From Hyperoodon ampullatus (taxonomy: Eukaryota > Chordata > Mammalia > Artiodactyla > Ziphiidae): a stretch of 64,000 nt of DNA. Where the stretch lies: the NCBI GenBank assembly GCA_949752795.1, contig OX457061.1:31314425-31378424 (forward strand), given 5' to 3'. A model generated the notes under the pieces. It did no database searches and was not told where the DNA came from. It was given only the letters and a program-made list of their open reading frames with translations. Each line of letters begins with the position of its first letter. Position 1 is the first letter of the stretch. Positions 32,750 through 44,100 of the stretch are shown piece after piece. Made by a program: the position numbers and the translations under genes.

Positions 32750-35700
32750 ATATATATCTGTTAGCATACAGTATTTGTTTTTCTCTTTCTGACTTACTTC
32801 ATTCTGTATGACAGACTCTGGGTCCATCCACCTCACTACAAAATACCTCAATTTCGTTTCTTTTTATGGCTGAGTAATATTCCATTTGTATATTGCCACA
32901 TCTTCTTTATCCATCTATCTGTTGATGGGCACTTAGATTGCTTCCATGTCCTGGCTGTTGTAAAAAGTGCTGCAGTGAACATTGTGGTACGTGTCTCTTT
33001 GAATTATGGTTTTCTCAAGATGTATGCCCAGTAGTAGGATTGTTGGTTTGTATGGTTGTTCTATTTTTAGTTTCTTAAGGAACCTGAATACTGTTCTCCA
33101 TAGTGGCTGTATCAAGTGACATTCTCACCAACAGTGAAAGAGGGTTCCCTTTTCTCCACACCCTCTCCAGCATTTACTGTTTGTAGATTTTTTGATGAGG
33201 GCCATTCTGACAGGTGTGAGGTGATATCTCATTGCAATTTTGATTTGCATTTCTCTAATGATTAGTGATGTTGAGCATTCTTTCATGTGTTTGTTGGCAA
33301 TCTGTATATCTTCTTTGGAGAAATGTCTATTTAGGTCTTCTGCCCATTTTTGGGTTGGGTTGCTTGTTTTTTTGATACTGAGATGCATGAGCTGCTTATA
33401 TATTTTGGAGATTAATCCTTTTTCAGTGGCTTCGTTTGCAAATATTTTTTCCCATTCTGAGGGTTGTCTTTTCATCTTGTTTATGTTTTCCTTTGCTGTG
33501 CAAAAGCTTTTAAGTTTCATTAGATCCCATTTGTTTATTTTTGTTTTTATTTCCATTTCTCTAGGAGGTGGGCCAAAAAAGGATCTTGCTGTGATTTATG
33601 TCATAGAGTGTTCTGCCTATGTTTTCCTCTAAGAGTTTGATAGTGTCTGGCCTTACATTTAGGTCTTTAATCCATTTTGAGTTTATTTTTGTGTGTGGTG
33701 TTAGGGAGTGTTCTAATTTCATTCTTCTACATGTAGCTGTCCAGTTTTCCCAGCACCACTTATTGAAGAGGCTGTCTTTTTTCCATTGTATATTCTTGCC
33801 TCCTTTATCAAAGATAAGGTGACCATATGTGCATGGGTTTATCTCTGGGCTTTCTATCCTGTTCCATTGATCTATATTTTTGTTTTTCTGCCAGTACCAT
33901 TACTGAAGGTACTGTAGGTTTGTAGTATAGTCTGAAGTCAAGGAACCTGATTCCTCCAGCTCCATTTTTCTTTCTCAACATTGCTTTGGCTATTCAGGGT
34001 CTTTTGTGTTTCCATACAAATTGTGAAGTTTTTTGTTCTAATTCTGTAAAAAATGCCATTGGTAGTTTGATAGGGATTGCATTGAATCTGTAGATTGCTT
34101 TGTGTAGTACAGTCATTTTCACAGTGTTCATTCTTCCATTCCAAGAACATGGTATGTCTCTCCATCTGCTTCTTTCATCAGTGTCTTATAGTTTTCTGCA
34201 GGTTTTTTTTGTCTCCTTAGGTAGGTTTATTCTTAGGTATTTTATTCTTTTTATTGCAGCGGTAAATGGGAGTGTTTCCTTAATTTCTCTTTCAGATTTC
34301 TTGTCATTAGTGTATAGGAATGCAAGAGATTTCTGTGCATTAATTTTGTATCCTGCTACTTTACCAAATTCATTGATGAGCTCTAGTAGTTTTCTGGTGG
34401 CATCATTATGATTCTGTATGACTAGTATCATGTCATCTGCAAACAGTGACAGTTTTACTTCTTCTTTTCCAATTTGGATTCCTTTTATTTCTTTTTCTTC
34501 TAGGATTGCTGTGGCTAAAACTTCCAAAACTGTGTTGAATAATAGTGGTGAGAGTGGGCAACCTTGTCTTGTTCCTGATCTTAGTGGAAATGGTTTCAGT
34601 TTTTCACCATTGAGAACGATGTTGGCTGTAGGTTTGTCATATATATAGCCTTTATTATGTTGAGGTAAGTTCCCTCTATGCCTACTTTCTGCAGGGTTTT
34701 TATCATAAATCGGTGTTGAATTTTCTTGAAAGCTTTTTCTGCATCTGTTGAGATGATCATATGGTTTTTCTCCTTCAGTTTGTTAATATGGTGTATCATG
34801 TTGATTGATTTTCATATATTGAAGAATCCCTGCATTCCCTGGATTAACCCCACTTGATGATGGTGTATGATCCTTTTAATGTGCTGTTGGATTCTGATTG
34901 CTAGTTTTTTTGTTGAGGATTTTTACATCTGTGTTCATCAGTGATATTGGCCTGTAGTTTTCTTTTTTTGTGACATCTTTGTCTGGTTTTGGTATCAGGT
35001 GATGGTGGCCTTGTAGAATGAGTTTGGGAGTGTTCCTCCATCTGCAGTATTTTGGAAGAGTTTGAGAAGGATAGGTGTTAGCTCTTCTCTAAATGTTTGA
35101 TAGAATTTGCCTGTGAAGCCATCTGGTCCTGGGCTTTTGTTTGTTGGAAGATTTTTAATCACAGTTTCAATTTCAGTATTTGTGACTGGTCTGTTTATAT
35201 TTTCTTTGCCTTCCTGGTTCAGTCTCGGAAGGTTGTGCTTTTCCAAGAGTTTGTCCATTTCTTCCAGGTTGTCCATTTTATTGGCATACAGTTACTTGTA
35301 GTAATCTCTCATGGTCCTTTGTATTTCTGCAGTGTCAGTTGTTACTTCTCCTTTTTCATTTGTAATTGTGTTGATTTGAGTCTTTCCCCTTTTTTCTTGA
35401 AGAGTCTGGCTAATGGTTTATCAATTTTATCTTCTCAAAGAACCAGCTTTTAGTTTTACTGATCTTTGCTCTTATGTCCTTCATTTCTTTTTCATTTATT
35501 TCTGATCTCATTTTTACGAGTTATTTCCTTCTGCTAACTTTGTTTTTTTTGTTGTTCTTCTTTCTCTAATTGCTTTTAAGTTTCATTAGGTCCCATTTGT
35601 TTATTTTTGTTTTTCTTTCCATTTCTCTAGGAGGTGTAAGGTTAGGTTGTTTATTTGAGATGTTTCTTGCTTCTTGAGGTAGGATTGTATTGCTATAAGC

Positions 35701-36590
35701 TTCCCTCTTAGAACTGCTTTTGCTACATCCCATAGGTTTTGGGTCGTCGTGTTTTCATTGTCATTTGTTTCAAGGTATTTTTTGATTTCCTCTGTTTTCT
35801 TCAGTGATCTCTTGGTTATTTAGTAGTGCATTGTTTAGCCTCCATGTGTTTATATTTTTTTTACAGGATTTTTCCTGTAATTGATATCTAGTCTCATAGC
35901 ATTGTGGTCAGAAAAGATACTTGATACGATTTCAATTTTCTTGAGTTTGCCAAGGCTTGATTTGTGACTCAAGATATGATCTATCCTGGAGAATGTTCCA
36001 TGAGCACTTGAGAAGAAAGCGTATTCTGTTGTTTTTGGATGGAACGTCCTTTAAATATCAGTTAAGTCCACCTTGTTTAATGTGTCATTTAAAGCTTGCA
36101 TTTCCTTATTTATTTTCATTTTGGATGATCTGTCCATTGTTGAACGGGGGGTGTTAAAGTCTCCTACTATTATTGTGCTACTGTCGATTTCCCCTTTTGT
36201 GGCTGTTAGCATTTGCCTTATGTATTGAGATGCTCCTATTCTGAGTGCATACACATTTACAATTGTTATATCTTCTTCTTGGGTTGATCTCTTGATCGTT
36301 ATGTAGTGTCCTTCTTTGTCTGTTTTAATAGTCTTTGTTTTAAAGTCTATTTTATCTGATATGAGTATTGTTACTCCAGCATTCTTTTGATTTCCATTTG
36401 CATGGAATATCTTTTTCCATCCTCTCACTCTCAGTCTGTATGTGTCCCTAGGTCTGAAGTGGGTCTTTTGTAGACAGCATGTATATGGGTCTTGTTTTTG
36501 TATCCATTGAGCCAGTCTGTGTCTTTTGTTTGGAGCATTTAATCCATGTACATTTAAGGTAATTATCTATGTGTGTTCCTATTCCTATTT
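32750..36590 (-). pseudogene. L1 copy 2 ORF2, inactivated
   Basis: The endonuclease piece is at 36051-36428 ([20 protein letters not shown]). Reverse-transcriptase pieces lie at 34186-35276, with the catalytic box intact as LFADDMILV. The C-terminal part lies at 32933-33556 ([20 protein letters not shown]). Numerous frameshifts, a 65-bp templated insertion at 35572 and a changed start codon make it inactive. Confidence 0.88.
35572..35636 (-). repeat. 65-bp internal duplication inside L1 copy 2
   Basis: This segment (gcttttaagtttcattaggt ... ctctaggaggtg) repeats 33506-33570 of the same element with two mismatches and has no counterpart at this place in L1 copies 1 or 3. Those copies read directly from the 'attgctttaggtgtaagg' junction. 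The ends share short words (gcttt, aggtg) with the insertion point. Confidence 0.9.
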
Positions 36591-36646
36591 TCTTAATTGT
36601 TTTGGGTTTGTTATTGTCGGTCTTTTCTGTCTCTTGTGTTTTCTGC

Positions 36647-37549
36647 CTAGAGAAGTTCCTTTAGCATTTGTTGTAAAGCTGGTTTGGTGGTACTTAATTC
36701 TGTTAGTTTTTGCTTGTCTGTAAAGGTTTTAATTTCTCCATTGAATCTGAATGAGATCCTTGCCTGGTAGAGTAATATTGGTTGTAGGTTTTTCCCTTTC
36801 ATCACTTTAAATATGTCCTGCCACTCCCTTCTGGCTTGCAGAGTTTCTGCTAAAAGATCAGCTGTTAACCTTATGGGGATTCCCTTGTATGTTATTTGTT
36901 GCTTTTCCCTTGCTGCTTTTAATATTTTTTCTTTGTATTTCATTTTTGATAGTTTGATTAATATGTGTCTTGGCGTGTTTCTCCTTGGATTTATCCTGTA
37001 TGGGACTGTCTGTGCTTCCTGGACTTGATTAACTATTTCCTTTCCCATATCAGGGAAGTTTTCAACTATAATCTCTTCAAATATTTTCTCAGACCCTTTC
37101 TTTTTCTCTTCTTCTTCTGCGAGCCCTATGATTCGAATGTTGGTACATTTAATGTTGTCCCAGAGGTCTCTGAGAATGTCCTCAATTCTTTTCATTCTTT
37201 TTTCTTTATTCTGCTCTGTGGTAGTTATTTCCACTATTTTATCTTCCAGGTCACTTATCCGTTCTTCTGCCTCAGTTATTCTGCTATTGATTCATTCCAG
37301 AGAATTTTTAATTTCATTTATTGTGTTGTTCATCATTGTTTTTTTTTTTTTTTTGCTCTTTAGTTCTTCTCGGTCCTTGTTAAACGTTTCTTGTATTTTT
37401 TCCATTCTGTTTCCAAGATTTTGGATCATCTTTACTATCATTATTCTGAATTCTTTTTCAAGTAGACTGCCTATGTCATCTTCATTTGTTTGGTCTGGTT
37501 GGTTTTTACTTTGCTCCTTCATCTGCTGACTATTTCTCTGTCTTCTCAT
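36647..37549 (-). pseudogene. L1 copy 2 ORF1, nearly intact but frameshifted
   Basis: The 195-codon part 36647-37234 contains the L1 ORF1p RNA-binding region (EIIVENFPDMGKEIVNQVQE) and the C-terminal domain (ISFRFNGEIKTFTDKQKLTE). The upstream part 37292-37549 begins MRRQRNSQQMKEQSKNQPDQ. The two are separated by a frame break near 37234-37292; an A-homopolymer (T on +, 37340-37354) gives a KKKKK run in the N-terminal part. Confidence 0.88.
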
Positions 37550-38161
37550 TTTGCGTAACTTACTGTCTTGGGGGTCTCCGTTTAGCAGGCTCTGGGTTTG
37601 TAGTTGCCCTTGTTTTTGGTGTCTGCCTCCAGTGGGTAAGGTTGGTTTAGTGGGTTGTGTAGGCTTCCTGGTGGAGGGGACTGGTGCCTGTGTTCTGATG
37701 GTTGAGGCTGGATTTTGTCTTTCTTGTGTGCAAGACCACGTCCGGTATTGTGTTTTGGGGTGTCTGTGAACTTATTATGATTTTAGGCAGCCACTGTGCT
37801 AATGGGTGGGGATGTGTTCCTGTCTTGCTAGTTGTTTGGCATGGGGTGTCCAGCCCTGGAGCTGCTGATCTTTGAGTGGAGCCAGGTCTTTGCGTTGAGA
37901 TGGAGATCTCTTGGAGAGCCTTTGCCGATTGTTATTACGTGGGCCTGGGAGGTGTCTGGTGGTCCAGTGTCCTGTACTTGGCTCTCCCACCTAAGAGGCT
38001 TAGGCCTGACACTTGGCCGGAGCACCAAGACCCTAAAGCAAGCTTCCCACAGAGCTTCCCGAGGGTACCTTGTTTACAAGAAAACGGCAGGAGGAAGGGG
38101 CAGAGCTGGGACTGCGCATTCCCTGTCAAATCACCAAGCTGAATTCCTGTATCCTGTTTTA

Positions 38162-38633
38162 GACTAACTTCTGTTATTTAGCGCTCTTCTTTGTCATTTT
38201 TTTCTCTATGTTAATCACTTAGATTAAGTCACTTAGACTTAAAAATGTATGAGAAGTAAATTGCCTTCTCGTTCCATTTCATGTCTGATATGTTCTAGTC
38301 CTTCATTTCTGATATGTTTTCTTTAAGCACTTTACAAGTTAAAAGTTCCATAGATGTTACAGTTTTAGTTAAAGGTGAAATTATCTTTACAGAAGGAGGG
38401 ACATGATGATTTCTTAATGAGTGTTGAGTGACTCATTGAAGGAATTTGAAAAAGGTGACTTGTGTTATAGAGCAGGAATGGCTATTTAGGGCGCCACTGG
38501 TCTGATCTGCTTACTTGTAAGTCTACTGAGCACCATAAACAGTTGTTCTCTTGCCCTGTGGCTATTTAACAATTGAAACAAGAACTGTTTTCTGTTTAAA
38601 ATATTAGCGTATTATAGGTATACTTTAGAAATA
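38162..38633 (+). other. TMEM38B intron 2 between L1 copy 2 and the Tigger element
   Basis: About 470 bp of AT-rich intron. Nothing was recognised. Confidence 0.4.
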
Positions 38634-40920
38634 CAGTAAGTCCCCTACATACAAACGAGTTCAGTTCTGAGAGCTCGTTCTTAAGTGCAACTTGTTGGTA
38701 AGTCCAACAAAGTTAGCCTAGGTACCTAACTAACAATTGGCTATGTAGTACTGTACTGTAATAGGTGTATACTACTTTTCCACAAATAATACATAAAAAA
38801 CAAACACAAAAATAGAGAAAACATTTAAAATCTTACAGTACGGTACCTTGAAAAGTACAGTAGTACAGTACAACAGCTGGCACACAGGGGCTGGCGTCAT
38901 GTGAACAGGCAAGAAGAGTTACTGACTGGAGGAGGGAGAGGAGGTGGGAGATGGCAGAGTTGAAGGATCGTCAGCAACAGGAGACGGAGGGCAAGCTGCA
39001 ATTTCACTCAGGCCTGACGTGGATGCCACAGGTCCTGGTTCCTTGCTGGATTTAATTCTATCTACCCTCTTGAAAAAACGATCCAGTGATGTCTGGGTAG
39101 TAGCTCTTTTTTTTTCTCATCGTAGATGACTCTGTAGCCCTGGGTCGCATTCTGAATGGCTGCTGCAACCTTTGTTTACCGTTCTATATTCGGGTCCTGT
39201 GCCTCAAAAACTAACAGTGCCTCCTCAAATAAAGAAAATCCCCTTGCTATTTCCTGCGTCATGAATCTCTTCAGTCCTTCAGTTACTTCTTCTTCCTCTT
39301 GTCTCTTCGTCCTTTCTCTGGGCCTCCAGTTCCATCAGGTCTTCATTAGTAAGCTCCTCGTGTTGCATAGCAAGGAATTCAGTGAAGTCATCCTCTTGCA
39401 GATCTAGCGCCAGCTACTTGCTGAGGGTCACTAAGTTGCTGAAGACCTCTTTGGACTCCTCATCCACCTTCTCAAATCCACGAAAATCGTGAACAAACTG
39501 TGGGCAAAGCTTCTTCCAAACCCCAGTCATGGTGATGGCCATAACCTCACGCCAAGCAAAGTCCGTATTTTTTATGACCTTGCAGATGTTACAGTCCTTC
39601 CAAAATTGCTGAAAGGTTGTTCCTGATCCGTCACTCTCCTTTACTGCCTGATGAAAAGTGTGATGTAAATAATATTTCTTGAAAGTTGGTATAACTCCCT
39701 GGTCCACAGGTTGGATGAGCAACATAGTATTTGGTGACAGATGCACTACTTTGAGGTTGGGATGAAAGTCATCTATGAATGAGGGGTGGCCCGGAGTAGC
39801 AAAAGAATGTTGAATGGGATGTCCTTTGCCAAGCAATATTTCTCTACCTCTGGTATAAGGTGCTAGAAAAACCAGTCCTGGAAAATGGCCCATGTAACTC
39901 AGGCTTGGGGTTATTACTCTTCCACACAACAGGAAGAGAGCCCTTGGCTATGTGTTTAAGGGTTCTTGGGTTCTCTGAATGATAAACTAAGAGAGGCTTC
40001 AGCTTCATACCTCCAGAAGCATTGCCACCAAACAACAGAGTTAGCCTATTCTTTGCTGCTTTATAGCCTGACATCACCTTTTCCTCCTTACTGATGTAAC
40101 TTCAGTCTGGCATCCTCTTCCAGTACAATCCTGTCTCATCCACATTAAAAACCTGCTTGGGTAAATATGCACCTTCATCAATAATTTCTTGAAGTGTTTC
40201 AGGAAATTCTCGGGCAGCTACCATATCTGCACTTGCTGCCTCGCCACTTACTTTTACGTTGTGAAGGTTGGCTCTGCCTTAAACTGATGAAACCAGCCAT
40301 GGCTGGCATTAAAAGGTGTGCCCTCTGATTCTTTGCCATGTTTCTTCTTCAAGTCTTCATAAAGGCTTTTAGCTTTCTCTTGAATCAGCATTAAGCTGAG
40401 CAGGACTCGACGCTGATGCTGGTCCTGCATCCACACACTGAGAAGTTTCTCCATCTCCTCCATCACTTTTCCACGCTTCTTCAATATTATTGTTGCCGTC
40501 ATCGGCATAGCAGACTTCGTGATACATGATCTTGTCCTTGTTCTTTAGAATCGTGCCGATGGTTGAACGATTCGTTTTATAAGAACGAGCGACATCTGCC
40601 ATCTTTTCGCCTCACTCCACTCAATTATTTTACTTTTGTTTCCGTCCTTATCGCTTGGCTCTTCTTAGCAGTACCAGCCACATCACTGCTGCTTTTAATG
40701 CTTGCTCCCGGCTATCCTGGGCTTGAAATAAAGATACTGTACTACTGTACTCTATACAGTACTGTGCAGTAAAGTACACAGAACACAGCCACTTGTAGAG
40801 GACGTATGTGTGTGACAGTGTATGCCAGACACGTGAACTAACATGTGATTGGACATGGGAACGCACGTTCACATCTTTGAAAGTTCGCAACTTGAAGGTT
40901 CAGATGTAGGGGACTTACTG
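38634..40920 (-). mobile_element. Complete-length Tigger1-like (TcMar) DNA transposon
   Basis: The left end 'cagtaagtcccctacataca' and the right end 'cagatgtaggggacttactg' form terminal inverted repeats. TA dinucleotides abut both ends (38632-38633 and 40921-40922). The 2.29-kb length is close to the Tigger1 consensus as I know it. The minus strand carries a decayed pogo/CENP-B-type transposase. It is an ancient eutherian element with no sign of recent activity. Confidence 0.92.
39414..40602 (-). pseudogene. Tigger transposase (CENP-B/jerky-like), decayed
   Basis: The N-terminal helix-turn-helix is visible at 40369-40602 (MADVARSYKTNRSTIGTILK). A second DNA-binding module follows (GTPFNASHGWFHQFKA, about 40270-40320). 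Catalytic-core pieces are FNVDETGLYWKRMP near 40100-40150, LKPLLVYHSENPRTLKH at about 39950-40020, and IQPVDQGVIPTFKKYYLHHT near 39650-39720. The stretch where the second catalytic Asp should stand (before PGHP, about 39785-39810) is damaged. Several frameshifts separate the pieces. Confidence 0.88.
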
Positions 40921-41027
40921 TATCTGATTGACGCAATAAAGACTTATTTATTAGAAATAGCAATAATTACAAATTTTAGACCATATGCCATAATGTCACA
41001 TAGTTGAATATAAAAAGTCCAAGATTG

Positions 41028-41144
41028 GGACTTCCCTGGCGGTCCAGTGGTTAAGACTCTGTGCTTCCACTGCAGGGGGCACGGGTTTTATCCCTAGTTG
41101 GAGAAATAAGATCCCGCATGCCCCGTGACACAGCCAAAAGAAAA
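41028..41144 (+). mobile_element. Short CHR-1-like tRNA SINE
   Basis: 'gggacttccctggcggtcca', 'ctctgtgcttccactgcagg', then 'gacacagccaaaagaaaaa'. Duplications aaaaagtccaagattg (41012-41027) and aaaaagtccaggattg (41145-41160) differ at one base. Confidence 0.92.
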
Positions 41145-41588
41145 AAAAAGTCCAGGATTGCTCTTGTAATAGTGTAGCCTTTTAACTCATGTTGAAGATA
41201 GTCTTGGTGTAGAGAATGAAAATGAGGTTGTTTGTATTATTTTTGTTTTGTTGTTTTTTTGTTTGAGTATTTTGAGTATTCATTACTGCTAAAGTGAAAC
41301 CAAATCTCCCTGTCTTAATCTAATCTAGAGTGGATACCAAAACTTTTTTTTTTTAATTTAAAAATACATTTAAAAATTGCTTAGGTGTAACTTTTGTTTT
41401 TCCCTGGCACCTAGCCAACCTCCTGGAACTTTGTTCTATATTTAAAGAGAGATTTGTATAGAGGCTTTCAAAATGTTATATGAACATTAAAGATTTTATA
41501 TAATACCAGTCATTTTTGAAAAGCTTTTTACTACTTTTAGATAATTTATTCCTTTGTCTCAAACTCTTTAATCATCAAATGATTCTTT

Positions 41589-41801
41589 TTTTTTTTTTTT
41601 TTTTTTTTTTGCGGTAGGCGGGCCTCTCACTGTTGTGGCCTCTCCCCTTGCGGAGCACAGGCTCCGGAGCACAGGCTCAGCGGCCATGGCTCACGGGCCC
41701 AGCCGCTCCGCGGCATGTGGGATCTTCCCAGACCGGGGCACGAACCCGTGTCCCCTGCATCGGCAGGCGGACTCTCAACCACTGCGCCACCAGGGAAGCC
41801 C
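41589..41801 (-). mobile_element. CHR-type SINE, minus
   Basis: T tract, 'gcggtaggcgggcctctcac' and 'gccaccagggaagccc'. Exact 14-bp duplications tcaaatgattcttt lie at 41575-41588 and 41802-41815. A small internal repeat 'ggctccggagcacaggct' replaces the usual 'gacgcgcaggct' text. Confidence 0.95.
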
Positions 41802-41896
41802 TCAAATGATTCTTTGATTTGATATATTTTGTGTGTTGCCTCCTGCTAATTTTTTAACTGTTAATAAATGATTTAACTCAGGCCTACTGTTTTTTT

Positions 41897-42250
41897 GTTA
41901 ATAAATTTATTTATTTATTTATTTAGTTTTGGCTGCGTTGGGTCTTCATTGCTGTGCACGGGCTTTCTCTAGTTGTGGCGAGCAGTGGCTACTCTTCATT
42001 GTGGTGCGTGGGCTTCTCATTGTGGTGGCTTCTCTTGTTGCAGAGCACAGCCTCTAGGCCCGCAGGCTTCAGTAGTTGCGGCATGTGGGCTCCGTAGTTG
42101 TGGCTCACGGGCTCTAGAGTGCAGGCTCAGTAGTTGTGGCACATGGGCTTAGTTTCTCCGTGGCATGTGGGATCTTCCCGGACCAGGGCTCGAACCCGTG
42201 TCCCCTGCATTGGCAGGCGGATTCTTAACCACTGTGCCACCAGGGAAGTC
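41897..42250 (-). mobile_element. Long-form tRNA SINE, minus
   Basis: An ATTT-rich tail is followed by 'ggctgcgttgggtcttcatt', 'agtagttgtggctcacgggc' and 'ctgtgccaccagggaagtc'. Flanks caggcctactgttttttt and cagggctacttttt look like a mutated duplication. Confidence 0.88.
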
Positions 42251-42868
42251 CAGGGCTACTTTTTATTATGCTGAGTTTCAGGGGGTAACAAGATGAATGA
42301 TTCCTGCCATCTAAGGACTGTTATAATTTGAGTATTATAGCCTTTATATATTATAAAGAAAAATGTCTAAAGAGCTATGTTGAAGTATAGGAACCAGTTG
42401 TTTTAGTTGTACAGAACCATCAGAATTTAGTCTGAACTGGGAATATTAAATAAAAAAAACTCTCAAAGTCAATGTATATGGTAGTATTTAAATGACATCT
42501 TGAAGAGTAGGAAGGAATTGGTAAGTGGAGTTGAAGAAGAGAGGGTGCTTCAGGCTGAACAAACCATTTCATCTTATATTGGGTCTCTGAAGCAGTGTTT
42601 TGGCAAACAGGATTTCATATTCCGTGAATACTTTTAGGAATTCGGACTTTATGAGCCATGATTACAATAAGATTAACAACTTCTTTTAGAAGAGATAGAG
42701 TACTTCTTTCTTGCAGTGTATTCTGTATCAAGATAAATGTTCTGCTTTAAGCACAAAATTGTCTGCCAGAGAGTATTTTAGGAATGGGGGGAAAAAGTGC
42801 TGTGTTTTCCAATCAACACTACTGTTAAATTGTTGAACTGGTGTTTAGAACAAATGAGGCTTCAAAAA
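42251..42868 (+). other. TMEM38B intron 2, unassigned
   Basis: AT-rich intron between SINEs, with no recognised feature. Confidence 0.4.
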
Positions 42869-42880
42869 ATAATTCACCTG

Positions 42881-43104
42881 GGCTTCCCTGGTGGCGCAGT
42901 GGTTGAGAGTCCGCCTGCCGATGCAGGGGACGAGGGTTCGTGCCCCAGTCCGGGAGGATCCCACATGCCGCGGAGCGGCTGGGCCCGTGAGCCATGGCCG
43001 CTGGGCCTGCATGTCCGGAGCCTGTGCTCCGCAACGGGAGAGGCCACAACAGTGAGAGGCCCGCGTACCGCAAAAAAAAAAAAAAAATAATAATAATAAT
43101 GATA
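42881..43104 (+). mobile_element. CHR-type SINE with (TAA)n-extended tail
   Basis: 'ggcttccctggtggcgcagt' to 'gaggcccgcgtaccgc' followed by an A tract and (taa) repeats. Duplications ataattcacctg lie at 42869-42880 and 43105-43116. Confidence 0.95.
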
Positions 43105-43116
43105 ATAATTCACCTG

Positions 43117-43624
43117 AGGAGGAGTGAATTATTCTTAAACTAACATCACAATTTAATTGGTTAAAACTTAAACTTACTCAACTAAATTGAAGAACAAGCT
43201 TCATATTCTTTTAGCCGTATGAAAATAAGTTTTTCCTTAACACGAGTGAATCTGTCTCCTTGAGAACAATGACCTTTCTCTGTATAGGTTGCAGTTTATG
43301 CACAAAGGGGTACAGGTGAAGATGTAAGTGGGGTTGAAATGGTGTCCCTTGCTCAGCTACTAAGGTCCCTTTTCTAATTCCTTTTCCAAAGACAAAGGCA
43401 CTCTACCTAGAGAAGCCCCAAACCAGAAGTGATTATACACTTGCTTAATTTTGTTGGTGGATTCAGCACTTAGCTTGTAGACTAGTGTAGTCACAAATTA
43501 GGAACTCAGTGAATACTTTTTGCATTTATAGAGTACTCAGAAGTACAAAATTTATTTTCCCTTTGATTATGACTTTTTGGCAGATTATTTTATGTGCTTC
43601 ACGTGATTTTTAAAAGTTGACTTT
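43117..43624 (+). other. TMEM38B intron 2, unassigned
   Basis: No repeat, exon or RNA gene was recognised. Confidence 0.4.
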
Positions 43625-43744
43625 GGGACTTCCCTGGTGGTCTAGTGGTTAAGATTCTGTGCTTCCACTGTAGGGGGCACGGGTTTGATCCCTGGTCAGA
43701 GAGCTAAGATCCCACATGCTGCACGGAGTAGCCAAAAAAAAAAA
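43625..43744 (+). mobile_element. Short CHR-1-like tRNA SINE near exon 3
   Basis: 'gggacttccctggtggtcta', 'gattctgtgcttccactgta' and 'gagtagccaaaaaaaaaa'. It sits about 170 bp upstream of TMEM38B exon 3, close to the branch-point side of the intron. Confidence 0.9.
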
Positions 43745-43915
43745 ATTTTTTTTTGACTCCACCCAGTCTGTGGTCTTCTTGCAGCCAAATTCCATGTTTA
43801 TATGGATAATTCCATTTGTTGTGTTTTATCAAATTGTTATTGCTGATATTCTGGATTTTTATTTTTGTTCTTTGGATTCTACTCATGTATTAAAATATTT
43901 AAATTTTAATTTCAG

Positions 43916-44100
43916 GTATGTTATATTTTTTTGCCCCCGTGACCTTGTTTCCCGGGGATATTCATTCCTACCTGTTCAACTCCTCGCTGAGGGAATGAAG
44001 GAAGTGACCAGAACTTGGAAAATAGTAGATGGAATCACCCATGCTAAAAGCCATTACGAAAATGGCTGGATGGTCATGATAGCTATTGGATGGGCCCAAG
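43916..44100 (+). CDS. TMEM38B: TMEM38B exon 3 (TRIC-B pore region with KEV motif)
   Basis: The acceptor is 'aatttcag' ending at 43915 and the donor is caag|gtaata at 44101. The exon completes the Trp codon from exon 2 and encodes YVIFFCPRDLVSRGYSFLPV, then QLLAEGMKEVTRTWKIVDGI, then THAKSHYENGWMVMIAIGWA and Q plus the first base of a Gly codon (phase 1). The GMKEVTRTWK stretch is the most conserved TRIC motif; its Lys-Glu-Val lines the pore and lipid-binding site in known TRIC structures. No stop or shift is present. The residues that differ from the human protein as I remember it are mostly conservative. Confidence 0.95.

Larger units (their letters stand above)
32372..38147 (-). mobile_element. 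L1 (copy 2), minus strand, with 14-bp target-site duplication
   Basis: Reversed 3' UTR starts after a T-rich tail at 32372. ORF2 lies at about 32750-36590, ORF1 at 36647-37549, and a shortened 5' UTR reaches 38147. Identical flanks tgtatcctgtttta at 32358-32371 and 38148-38161 define the insertion exactly. At 5.8 kb it is shorter than copy 1: homology to copy 1's 5' UTR stops near 38034 and about 113 bp of different sequence follow. An internal 65-bp duplication interrupts ORF2 (see 35572-35636). Confidence 0.95.
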
